A stretch of 64,000 nt of DNA from Lutraria lutraria. Its lineage: Eukaryota; Mollusca; Bivalvia; Venerida; Mactridae. Shown in pieces: positions 50,301 through 59,955 of the stretch (positions are counted from its first letter, which is position 1; each line of letters opens with the position of its first letter). Under the pieces are notes generated by a model that was given only the letters and a program-made list of their open reading frames with translations, made no database searches and was not told where the DNA came from. The stretch is taken from NCBI GenBank assembly GCA_964023205.1, contig OZ026841.1, positions 25,244,561 to 25,308,560 of the forward strand. Reading direction: 5' to 3'. A program made the position numbers and the translations under genes.

Positions 50301-51293
50301 TACTGTGACAATGCAGTGGCAACATGCAGGGTTCTCAATAACAGCAGGCTGCAGGCCAATTAATTTAGCCGCTTAGAAATGTGTTTGAGCCTGTTAGGAA
50401 TCTCAAAAGTTCATAAAATATTGCTAGAAAATGCCCAGACCCCCTCTAGCAGGCCTGTTAGTCTAGCTTTTGGGCCTGTTGGCCACAAACTTATTGAGAA
50501 CCCTTACATGGTCTATCACCATGTACTCATCAAAGAACCTCATAATCAGACATAATTTGACCTGAATCAAAGCATTGAAATGTTTTATGATTCAATTTTG
50601 GATTTAAATGGAGCTGTTTAATAATGCATATAAATCGGGGAATCTAGATAAAAACAAGTATAAATGCGTATACATCAGGTTACTGGTAAATTAGTTGCTT
50701 TCAAGGTTTTTTTAAGGTGCATATGTCAGTTATTGTTATTATACGGGCATTCGCGGTGATGTGTATATCGCGGTAAGAAGTTTACAAATACAAGGGATAA
50801 ATAATATATCCCCCCAAAAAATCTAATTTACCCTACTTGCATTATAAATTTTCACAAAATTTGACTTTTTGATGTTTTTTTCCCACTTTTACCAGCATCA
50901 AACACCTTACTCTTTTGTTTAAAAAAAACTTGAATGAATATTCAGACGAAAAATGTCAAATCACTGAATGACTCAGGCTTATGGATTTTGTTTACTTCAT
51001 TTGTTCATGGATGAAGCGAGAATAATACAGATTCTCGAAATGAAGAGTGAAAATAATAACGAAAAGTACGAACATATATCCTTTGTGGTCCAGATGTAAT
51101 TCACAATGAACCGTTTCAATGATTTGGTGACACCATGAACAAGAAGGTCCATTTAAATGGAAGATTGTGATATTGATAATTGTCAAATTGAATATTTTGA
51201 CAGCGGACTTACCCACAAGACAAAATTGAAGAAGAACAGGGCATATTTGAGAGCAGGGCTCACAAACGTTTCTCCTCTAGGACAACAAGACAT
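41391..51293 (-). CDS. TSPAN33: TspanC8 tetraspanin, TSPAN33-like, 7 coding exons
   Basis: TspanC8 tetraspanins chaperone the protease ADAM10 to the cell surface. Exons on the minus strand, 5' to 3': 51293-51213, 47097-47020, 44706-44584, 44212-44045, 43074-42943, 42335-42285, 41588-41391. All are multiples of three (all introns phase 0) and give 276 residues (TSPAN33 283). TM1 is residues 13-41 (VSPALKYALFFFNF), TM2 about 61-83, TM3 about 95-118, TM4 about 234-258. The large loop has CCG at 153-155, PYSCC at 183-187 and eight cysteines (153, 154, 170, 180, 186, 187, 202, 224), the TspanC8 mark. FNCT is a probable N-glycosylation site. YKDWNKNMYFNC and IPQLLGI favour TSPAN33 over TSPAN5/14/17. 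Exon 3 begins inside a 41-bp minisatellite; intron 1 is 4.1 kb. Confidence 0.9.
43527..43680. repeat. 22-bp tandem repeat, 7 copies
   Basis: Seven contiguous units beginning GAGAGTGGTGGTAAGATGAA, with G/C and G/A variants, in the tetraspanin intron between exons 4 and 5. Confidence 0.95.
44382..44530. mobile_element. Tc1/mariner-like MITE, CAGTCAAACC family
   Basis: Left end ACAGTCAAACCTGTTAACAA is well kept and followed by AGGTCACCTTGGG; the right end (GCATCAACCTTGTT) is degraded. It lies in tetraspanin intron 3. Confidence 0.65.
44678..46193. repeat. 41-bp minisatellite made of a duplicated splice acceptor and exon start
   Basis: About 36 units of 41 bp (core word GTCCAGTAATACATCATATA, 37 occurrences counted with variants). 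Read on the minus strand each unit holds CTATTTATTTCAG followed by the first 28-29 nt of tetraspanin exon 3. The unit nearest the gene (44678-44718) supplies the real acceptor and exon start. Units alternate between AATAGGTTAG and ACAGATAAG forms in part of the array, giving an 82-bp higher-order period. A few units carry a 5-6 bp insertion (CATGTA, AATTA). Degenerate units continue past the hAT insertion to about 46.68 kb. Confidence 0.96.
46194..46602. mobile_element. non-autonomous hAT element inserted in the minisatellite edge
   Basis: Starts TAGTGTTGTAA and ends TTACATCACTA, an 11-bp inverted repeat with one mismatch. It is flanked by the exact 8-bp duplication GTAATCAC (46186-46193, 46603-46610). 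Removing it rejoins a degenerate minisatellite unit (GTCCA-GTAATCAC-ATTCATG). It has no transposase. Confidence 0.92.
47630..47740. repeat. dispersed repeat, also at 17160-17280
   Basis: Shares CCCTTTTTAAG, AAAGTATATAT and TTCCCCACTGAGAGAAAA in the same order with the WDR91 3' flank copy. Confidence 0.65.
49270..50000. repeat. degenerate ~150-bp periodic repeat, bivalve-type
   Basis: Recurring phrases at roughly 150-bp spacing: TGTGATTTGACC, GACCCATGTTCAAACTTGTC, AAGACAAACATTCTGAC, GGTTTGGTGAAGATCC and AGTGTTCACAAGG. It opens with AAGATGGTCCTATATTGCTC. I recall repeats of this kind from bivalve genomes. It lies in tetraspanin intron 1 and is not coding. Confidence 0.65.
50327..50505. mobile_element. 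non-autonomous hAT-like element, second copy, 5-bp TSD
   Basis: Starts CAGGGTTCTCAATAA and ends TTATTGAGAACCCTT, with the exact 5-bp duplication ACATG on each side (50322-50326, 50506-50510). The interior matches 41075-41235 closely (AAATGTGTTTGRGCCTGTTA), with an extra 18 bp or so. Confidence 0.9.
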
Positions 51294-54195
51294 CTTGTCC
51301 CAAACAATGGGTGATTTAAATCCAAATAATAAAGCGAAAGTTTTTGCTTCACCTAAATGTATGAAATATTCATTGTAACCAAAACACGGAAGTGTCTTTT
51401 GACGGAAATGACGTCATTTCGCCAAGTCATGTATAATGAATACTCACGACCGTACTTTTATTTCCACCTAACTCCGACGAATGTTAAATTCCGTCTTTCG
51501 TGTGCGTAATAGACAGTATTTGATGTGATTTGCAAAAGTATAAGAAGTTGGTTTATTAGTGGTTCGTTGATTTTGAAAGTAATAGTCTAAATAAAGGTGT
51601 AAAACCCATAAATGCGCATTAAGTGAATTACTAGCAAATTAAGTTATAAGTTTATTACAAAAAAAAAACGTAATTAAGCATTACGTGCATGCTTCAAACC
51701 GACACAACGATTTCGTTCCTATAAAATTAAACACATAACGAGGCTATGAAGTTGATGTTGTCAAACATGCGTTATGTGGTGAATACAACATTTAAATACA
51801 ATATAGTTGGTGGCCGATTGCAGGAGATTGTGTTAGGAATTGTAAATCCGCCACGGTAAACCGCACATGATGTTAGAAACAGCCGCTATCTCAGTACCAA
51901 CCGACGTGACTTCGATACGGACTCAATATTGATTCTTAATTCGAACTATTTACTCAGAATATACTTTTTCATCTCCACAATAGTACACTGTCAGAGATTG
52001 AGAATTTCCCAGATTATTGACGAGAATGACCCTGTCACCACACCCTCTGACGCCACCCTCAAAACATGTATCCCACGTACGCATCATTAAAACTATAGGC
52101 TGTGTGTGATACAGATCTACATTCTGTTACATCATTAAGAAGCAATATAATCCACATCAAACGGGGTGAATTCTATAGTTTAGTTTAAACGTATTTATTT
52201 TACATCGACTGTAGATGAAGTTCTTACAACTAAACTTATATTAACTATTCCTGATGACTGCTTCCTGAATTCAGACCAGTGCTCGCGCCGATAAGGGGGG
52301 TTGTGGAGGTTCCGGTCAAATTCCGTAAATTCTGTAAATATGCGTACGCGCAACGAATTGGATTTAACAGAAAAATACGTGAAATTGATTCGATTAATCA
52401 ACATTCGCCAAAAGCAGGAGAATTTCATTAAGATGATGATGAAGTCTAAAATTAAGTATGACTGGTTTTTGTCTTGTCTGTAAACAGACTTCCAGTTGCC
52501 AATGCTAGTGTACTTTCTTCCAGGTAGGTGCAAGAGAAATAATATATTGTAATAGAAGTTACCTTCCTATACAATGCTCGTCAGTTAGTCATTAATATCA
52601 GTCTGTATTGATGGCACGATATTACTTATACCTTTGAGTTGAAACAGCTCAAGCCACTTGCCAGTCATCAAGACGTAATGACAGGTTCGTAATAACATAT
52701 TGTACACTCGCCCTGCAAACAAGGCGTGGAAATAGAATGTAATTGATTCTAGACGATTTGTTAGATGGTCAGAGAAGCGTGTTTGTATGTTCCCATATGT
52801 TTTTAGTTGCAGCTATACAATGTTTATACAATTGTTGAGATAATCTAGGTTATCTCGGTAATTGTACAAATTACATTCCTAACCAGCATCCGCAAATGCT
52901 GTAAGATATCGAATGCATTCTGTGTTGATATACCATGGAAATTGACAGCTCAACCAGCTTAAATAAATATACCTGTGCAAATAGCTATTTGATAGAGGAT
53001 TTGTTTATTGGTATGCAGGTATTTCTGGTGCCGAGAGAAAATTAAGTCTCACAATTTTACCATGAACAAGTTGTCGGTACGGTGGAATTCTACATGTCCT
53101 TGCCTACAAACTTTTGACTTATTATATATATATCTGTAGATTTACACTGATGTAACACAACAAGTACATGTATACGTAAACATGATGATTGATTTCCGGC
53201 ATTATTTCTTTCGTAGAAATTAGAATTTCATTTTTGAAAATTGTCCAACTTTGAAAAGTCGAAAGTTCAGAACTCCTCCCCAAAAAGGATCCATGTTGAA
53301 ACTAATGAACAAATACATGTCGTTAACAAGTAATATCTGTAATTATCAAAAGTCTAGAAAAGGCTCTGCAAAGTGATATACGTCATGCATTCAGCAATTG
53401 TTGTGATACAGAGTGCTATACGAGGAACCCAAGTCGTACATTTCTACATTGTAAAGATGTAGTGCATGTACGAACTTACATCTTTTGATTTTACTGATAT
53501 CAAACATGGATACAATGAAATAAACTACACAGTTTATATTTAACATTTATTTTAATAAATAAAAAAATATGTTGACAATTCAAAGAAAATAAATAAAACA
53601 GAAAATAGCATTAAAACGCAGTTAAAATGTTTTGATGTTTACCAATCACAATTACAACATGTACATACATACTGTAACAATGCAATACATAATTTATGTA
53701 CATGTATATACAATTTACAAACAATAACACACACTTATTTAACATGGTTAGATCAGCATCAATACACATCAATGTTCGACATTTGTAATACATTTTATAT
53801 AACTTTAACATATAATACTTAATTTGTATTTTATTGCATAAACTATTAGATCAATGTATAAATTACCTTCTTCTTGACCGTCGCAGTTAGCTGAGCAGCT
53901 CGGTAATTACAGCGACGTACAACTTTCACAAGAATGATTGAGTTTGAAGATAACAAACAAAGTTCATTATCTTTCGACCTCAGGTTCATGTGATGAATCT
54001 GTCTGATGCTTATCGTCGTACAAGTAAATACTGAATAAAAACCCAGGATGACAGTTGGAATGTTCAATCAATCACCATACTCGTCTAAATAACAAAACAC
54101 CACAGAAAATAGTGTAAGTTAATTATAACTAGTTATTGCAGGATGCCTACGAGTATTCGTACGGTGTGGACAATGGCTTGATATTATCTAACACT
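51294..54195. other. tetraspanin promoter and intergenic
   Basis: The sequence up to about 51.5 kb is the tetraspanin 5'UTR and promoter and includes TGACGTCA-like GACGTCATTTCG near 51409 (CRE-like). At 52340-52483 a short plus-strand frame reads RTRNELDLTEK and VKLIRL, vaguely like the start of a CENP-B/pogo-type DNA-binding domain; it is not extended. TTTATT at 53547-53552 is a candidate minus-strand polyA signal for the LRR gene. Nothing else was recognised. Confidence 0.4.
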
Positions 54196-55776
54196 TCACA
54201 ATAGTCCTAGTATCGCCAGTATACATATAATCAGAAAAGAGTTTAACACACACATTCCTGCAGTATTATTATACTCTGAAACATAAGCAACACCGCGAAC
54301 ATCTTCGTTGTACGAACTTGTTTCCTCATTATTCGACTCCTTCTCGGTAATTGTATCAGCTATTACCACATCAGTGTCTGATTTGGTGTGGTCCTTTTCT
54401 TGAAGTTGAACACTATCATCATGTTTGGTTGGAAATTGTTTCGCTTTTGGAGACTTTTTAACACTCGGTGAAGAAGTTGATGTAAACGTAGAAGAGTGCT
54501 TTAGTTTTGCATCTGATCTTGGAGATGTAGACGTTGAAGTTATGGATGTTAATTTGGTTGTAGTTTTAGGAGGAGCTGACGCTGGTTTGGGTATAGCGGT
54601 GGAAATTGCTTCCATTTGATGTTCAACATTTGATGATTCGCTGACAGCGTATGATACAAGTATGTCATTATTATGTGGATCTGGACTCGTAATTTCAGAT
54701 ATGTCGTCAGATTCTAGTTCAGATGTACGATCAGTTGACAGAGTATTTTCATACGTGGACCATTCAATGTCTGTGGACTGGACTGTGGTCATATCCAAAT
54801 ATGTCTTATCATAACTTGACGTATCGATTGACGTAGTAATTTCATAATCGACGTCTTCAGTATTATTGTTAACATCAGCATTGTCGTCGCCAAACACGTC
54901 GGGAATTTGAGTAAAAATATGTACCGGTGGGCATTCTTGTATCTCATTGATGGTGCATCCCATCGCTTGAGGTGACATTTCCGCCCAAAATATGTTTTCG
55001 TTTTCTTCTGGGGAATGACACCAGTTTGAAAAATAATGATTTAACAAACGGGGACTACTCTTAATCCAGATGATGTCACATCTACACGGAACACTATTAG
55101 AGTAAAACGAATGTTCGTCTGTTACTTCAAGTAGTGATTCGATACTGCCGCACCCTAATTGGTCAAATGTGTTCAGATACATAGAAGATTCGTAAACATT
55201 TGTAAAGTTCAGGAATGCGTAAGGCTCCATTATTTCTATATTGTTCGAATAAAATATGAATTCAAATACATCGTCAATAAGATGGAAAGCACCTGATTGA
55301 ATTTTACTAATGTTGGACGAAGATATTTTGAGTTCGTTGAAGGCGAATAAATCAGTAAAGGCGTCACGTTCTATTGATTCAATAGTCGAATCGAAAATTG
55401 CGATTTCGCCTACATCCGTGATATTACTGAACGCACCAGAAGCAATAGTTCCAATGCTGAGACTATTTAAGCTTATAATATCCAAAAACTCTAAATTTGC
55501 GAAAGCACCTTTGCTGATCCTGCCAACCACTCCCGAATAAACTTCTATTTCTTCCAATTCAAGTAAATCTTCAAACAAACCAGCCGGAAATTCCTCGATA
55601 TTTACGTCGGAAAATGTAATTTTTTTCGTATCTTCTGGAAAAGCTAGCGGAAGTGATGTCATTTTAGGACAAGTGACATAACCAGACAAACAGAAACAAC
55701 TTGTTGGACACTGGCAGTAAGTCATGACGAACAACCCAGCGACAGTTAGAATGCGTAGAACCATTGATAACTCCAT
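54196..55776 (-). CDS. secreted or GPI-anchored leucine-rich-repeat protein
   Basis: A 526-residue protein from one coding exon; I cannot name an orthologue. Residues 1-21 are a signal peptide (MELSMVLRILTVAGLFVMTY). An LRR N-terminal cap follows with Cys23, 27, 29 and 36 (Cx3CxCx6C). About seven extracellular-type LRRs run to about 225 (repeated phi-xx-GAF words: SKGAFANL, ASGAFSNI, QSGAFHLI), closed by a C-terminal cap (PCRCDIIWIK ... WCHSP ... MGC). Residues 290-500 form a Ser/Thr/Asp-rich, probably O-glycosylated stalk. The protein ends in an uncharged stretch (MCVLNSFLIICILAILGLL) with no cytoplasmic tail, as in a GPI signal. The frame continues to an ATG at 55812, but TTATAATTTCAG ends at 55782, so those 12 residues are intronic. 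A 5'UTR exon ends at 56149. It may be an adhesion or immune-type LRR protein. Confidence 0.88.
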   Translation of the reverse strand: MELSMVLRILTVAGLFVMTYCQCPTSCFCLSGYVTCPKMTSLPLAFPEDTKKITFSDVNIEEFPAGLFEDLLELEEIEVYSGVVGRISKGAFANLEFLDIISLNSLSIGTIASGAFSNITDVGEIAIFDSTIESIERDAFTDLFAFNELKISSSNISKIQSGAFHLIDDVFEFIFYSNNIEIMEPYAFLNFTNVYESSMYLNTFDQLGCGSIESLLEVTDEHSFYSNSVPCRCDIIWIKSSPRLLNHYFSNWCHSPEENENIFWAEMSPQAMGCTINEIQECPPVHIFTQIPDVFGDDNADVNNNTEDVDYEITTSIDTSSYDKTYLDMTTVQSTDIEWSTYENTLSTDRTSELESDDISEITSPDPHNNDILVSYAVSESSNVEHQMEAISTAIPKPASAPPKTTTKLTSITSTSTSPRSDAKLKHSSTFTSTSSPSVKKSPKAKQFPTKHDDSVQLQEKDHTKSDTDVVIADTITEKESNNEETSSYNEDVRGVAYVSEYNNTAGMCVLNSFLIICILAILGLL

Positions 55777-55781
55777 TTTTT

Positions 55782-56148
55782 CTGAAATTATAAGAAATAC
55801 AACTGAGTTCATTTATCAAACTTAAATCTGAATCACTGTACATTACAAATCCTTAAAATTCCAAAAACTCATCTAAAATAAGAATCTACCAGTACTATAA
55901 CTAGATCTAACCGTGCTATAAGTTTTATGCTCAAAATCAATACAACAGTTTGTAATTCACATGTCATTAAATATTCTGTCTGGCTCATCATAAAACTGAC
56001 AATAACGTGCCGAAATGTGGCTTATATACATGCTCGCAGATCAAAGAAAGAATGTTCGTTTACTTTGGCTTTATTTCAACTATTGTTAATACAATTGTAT
56101 AAGATTCAACGCAGATAGACAGGTGTCGTAATAATAAACAATTCTTAC
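55782..56148 (-). other. 5'UTR intron of the LRR gene
   Basis: Donor GTAAGAAT at 56148-56141 and acceptor TTATAATTTCAG ending at 55782 are both good, and the intron sits between the TATA box and the chosen start codon, five bases of 5'UTR before the ATG. Confidence 0.65.
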
Positions 56149-56316
56149 CTTAATTTCGAATCAAGTTTATTCAGCAATAATAATCAGTGATCCAATTTAT
56201 TCTGTTAAATACTTTTTGTTTTAATTATAAACTATAACAATTATTCCCTGACAACAACCTGTGTGTATGTACGATTAAGAACTCAGAAATGAAGAAGAAC
56301 TAATACCACACGCTGA

Positions 56317-56323
56317 TTATATA
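56317..56323 (-). promoter_or_regulatory. TATA box of the LRR gene
   Basis: GCTATATAA on the minus strand lies about 170 nt upstream of the proposed 5'UTR donor, placing a start of transcription near 56290. The other genes in the window show no clear TATA box, so this gene is probably regulated rather than constitutive. Confidence 0.55.
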
Positions 56324-59124
56324 GCATCGACACTAGGGGGCGCACCCTGATACTCATGAATGCTACCACATGTACGTAAAATTTGCTTATAATTGAAATT
56401 GTAAAAAAAATCGCGGCACGTAAAAATAAGAGTTCATCGGGAAAAGTTTTTCTATTGAATCACTCCGGTACATCGCGGATGTTGTACGCACGGAAAATGG
56501 ATGAGTTTTCGTTTAAGGTTACCGGTCACTCATACTGAGAAATCAACATACCATTTGACTATATCCTGAACACTACTAGCTGGCACCTGTTTAATTGTTC
56601 AAGGGCGAGAATGGAAATCGAGTTTGACACCTTGGATGATAGCAAAATGTTTTCATACACGTGTGATATATAATATTGTACAATGTATTAAAAATAAACT
56701 GGAAATGTAGATTAAGGTAGGAGGGGGTATATGAACATAATTAACTAACGAAAAAAACATAGTCGATATCAAAACTGTACCAATAACACTCAATGGAAAC
56801 TCATAAGAAGTAAGACTAAATGATAATTACATTTTTTGTCAGCAGGACAGATTACTGATGCCGATGTACACCTACGTCGACAAACGTTTTACTAGGAATT
56901 TAATGATTACGTTACCATGACAATGAATTCTTTCTATACAGGTGAAACAACTATCTTATCTTCGATTGAATGAAAGTCATGAAGTACGCAGATATAAGAG
57001 ATTTATATTGTTGATTTTTCAGTTGCCTAAACAAACGTGCTTCATATCGTATACAACGATGGTATACAGTTACCTTAATAAAATGTATGAATTACATACA
57101 ATACCAACAAGTGTGTTGTGACGTCACAGTCACACCAACGCTTGACATAAGTACATAGATAATTAAGTTATTGTATATTTTCTATATTTATATATTTCGC
57201 TTAAATTGTATATTTATATCTTCTTCTTCTTAAGTGTAATATATAAATATAACTATAATAAAAATGTCTGAAATTTGTGGTTTTTGACGGAATGTTGCAG
57301 GCGTAAACTGTTAAATTGTGGTTAGTACGTAAATAAAATCCTCGAGAAGTTGATTGAAAAACTAGATAATAATGCATTATATCTCTACTAAGGGTGGAAT
57401 TTTCTGACGGTAAAAAGTCAGACTTTAAAATTCCTCCGCATTTTTACTGTACCGTGATGCGTCATTGGACTGTTTGTTTATTCTTGAACGTTCTCTAGAC
57501 AGTGCTTAGTCACCCCGTATACTTAACTAGACAATTTATCAAAACGACTTGGTTACACTTTCGCTCGAATGAATTTACTCGCAGCAGTCATTACTCTACA
57601 ACCGGTGTAAGATTTATTACAACAAATGTTTCCTGACATCGTAAGGTTGTTTGAAGAAAATTCCTGCTAACTGATTTATTTCCGTCTTCATTAGTTGTTA
57701 TTACAACAATTTTAGAGTACACGGAAATTACCGAAGCATCCCGAATGTCTCGTAATGCCATCATGATTCACATTGAATTCGAGAGAGATCTGTTTAATGG
57801 GCTAGTTATAAAATACTTTAATCGCAATCTATCGTCCACATCTAAAACTGACTTCAATTAATTACTAGTAAACGTAAAACGTGGATTGGCTTGTCTACGT
57901 ATAGACGTCGTTACCTGGAAACAGGTACATACCTACAATATGTTATACGGTTCGAGAGAATATGATAATATAATTATGTTGGTTATTCTAAGTATGACAG
58001 AAGCGTGTTATTATAGTAAGACAAACGACGCTAAGTATTTCTTTGAAACCACGTGATAACTTGATTGTCTGTGTATTGTGTTATAAACATCAACATTTTA
58101 CGCCATTGTAGAAAAACACAATGCGTGACAATATATTATGAAATGCACTTTAAATACAAAATTAACTGAAAATAACGGGAAAAAAACGTGATAATTATTG
58201 TTCAAGTTATTCACAATATTAAAGTACATCTGCATTAGATCGGACACTAAAGTTCGCAGTAATTTAACATATAGACCGAGTCGCTGGTAAATTTAAACAA
58301 AGTTAATGAACTATTTTACCGAACCCTTCAGATCCTTCCGTTAGAAGTTCTTCGTTACCCTTCGTTCACCGAATTTAATTGTATCGTACTGGTGTCATTG
58401 AGTACGCTTATTTTTACGAAGAGTACGAAAGGAGCACAAGGGAGAATTTTACAACAGCGAGCTCGCTTTTTGCATTTCAAGTTAATAAGAAGTGGGTCTG
58501 TTTTTCGGGTTATACGCCTGATTTCAAAAGACACTAGTAGATATGTATCAGGGGCTAACGATAGCTAGCTCAGCTTTGAATGAATGTTTCGGGCACAAGG
58601 GGGTGCGAGGGAGGGAAATTAACAGTTACATGTATATACCGGTGACCAAGTGAGTATACTTTAATTACAAAAAAGCTTAAAGCCCCATCAGCTTTTTGCT
58701 ATAAAAAATATATGCGAAAAACAAACAATTGCTGATATTATCCCAGGATAATTATTGCCGACGAAACAAGCTCTTTTTCTTCTAAAAACTCTCATTTTGC
58801 TGTGAATTTTGCTTTTGTAAACTTGAAATAGTTATTTACAGTTTGTCCTAATTTCTCGTCCAATGAAATGTCCGCATTTCATTTGAAATTTGAAAAATAT
58901 ATCGCATAAAATGTGCCGAAACCCTGATATGGAGAAAATAAGTCGAGTTTGTGTGCTACGTGACCAAACGCTGAATATGGTGGTGGCAAGTTACATCAGT
59001 TTTATTACGTCATCCTTAACCGTGCAATAAAGTAGGCTGAGTTTAAACTACTCATAGACTTCGTAGGAGATTGCGTCATTCGGTAGCGTTTGTTGAACCA
59101 GGTCGTATAGCATACGGATTTTCC

Positions 59125-59217
59125 ATGGTTTTCGTTATTTTTGTTGGATTTAGTGCCCGTTTACAACAGAATTTCAGTCAAATACAAGCGGGCAGTCCAT
59201 CTTGCCATCGTTCTTTG
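59125..59217 (+). CDS. speculative first coding exon
   Basis: From an ATG at 59125 a 31-codon frame reads MVFVIFVGFSARLQQNFSQ and continues to a donor-like TTTG/GTACGTAG at 59218. The hydrophobic start could be a short signal or membrane anchor. An in-frame upstream ATG exists at 59071. I found no partner exon in the remaining window and no family match, so this could be chance. Confidence 0.2.
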
Positions 59218-59855
59218 GTACGTAGTACCAGGTTCCATGTTTATATTAATTTCTCATAAATACATGTAGATACATGAATCTTACATCATCATAATCAACC
59301 TGAATGTGCATTTTGTAACCAGCACCTTATATGTATTCAACAGTAATACGTTGAGAATGGAATTGATTTGATGCTCAGAGATGGATTGTAAGTTGTATAA
59401 CATCTGGGCCGGTGCTAGACCCCACTTGCAAGGTTTTCCTATCTAAGCCAGACAAGAAGTTCGGCAAGAAACAGAACGGTCGAAAACTGTAAATAACGGT
59501 GCATAGGCCTAATGGTCCAAATTGAAGGAATGGCCAAACAGTACGGAACATTGAAATCATGCATTTCTGGGTATTGATAGTTTATATAATAACTAAGACA
59601 ATACCAGTTTACCAAGAATAAAACAATCGTAGATCTAGAATTCATCGTAAGCTAAGTGAATATCAATTGTTACAGGTAAATGTTGGCTCTTATTAACGCA
59701 TATAAAGCACACTGAATGCCCCCGCTTTCTTTTTGATTTCCATCTGAACTGAGGTACTTTGTGGGCGGCGTCAAATTACATTTATAGTGATGATTGACAG
59801 TTTCTGTCGAGACTAAACATGCGGACGTGACAGAAATTAGGACAAACTGTAAATC

Positions 59856-59955
59856 AGTTATCGTTCATATTATGAATTTTATGCGACATATCACTGCGCT
59901 CCGCTTCGCGTCGCTTGTGATATATCCCATAAAATTCAAAATATGAACGATAACT
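59856..59955. repeat. foldback element, 28-bp arms
   Basis: Left arm 59856-59883 and right arm 59928-59955 are reverse complements at 27 of 28 positions. A second inner stem pairs CATATCAC with GTGATATA around a loop rich in GCGC/CGCTTCGCG. This is a typical foldback MITE core. Confidence 0.88.

Noticed and set aside
51157..51378. Plus-strand 73-codon frame
   Set aside because: It is antisense to tetraspanin exon 1 and promoter; the minus-strand reading has clear homology.
53880..53920. tRNA-like or structured RNA gene (GTCGC/GCGAC pairing)
   Set aside because: No B-box and no cloverleaf; no other tRNA promoter words were found in the window by eye.
55777..55812. ATG at 55812 as start of the LRR protein
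   Set aside because: A good 3' splice site lies between it and the next ATG, and the signal peptide begins cleanly at the second Met.
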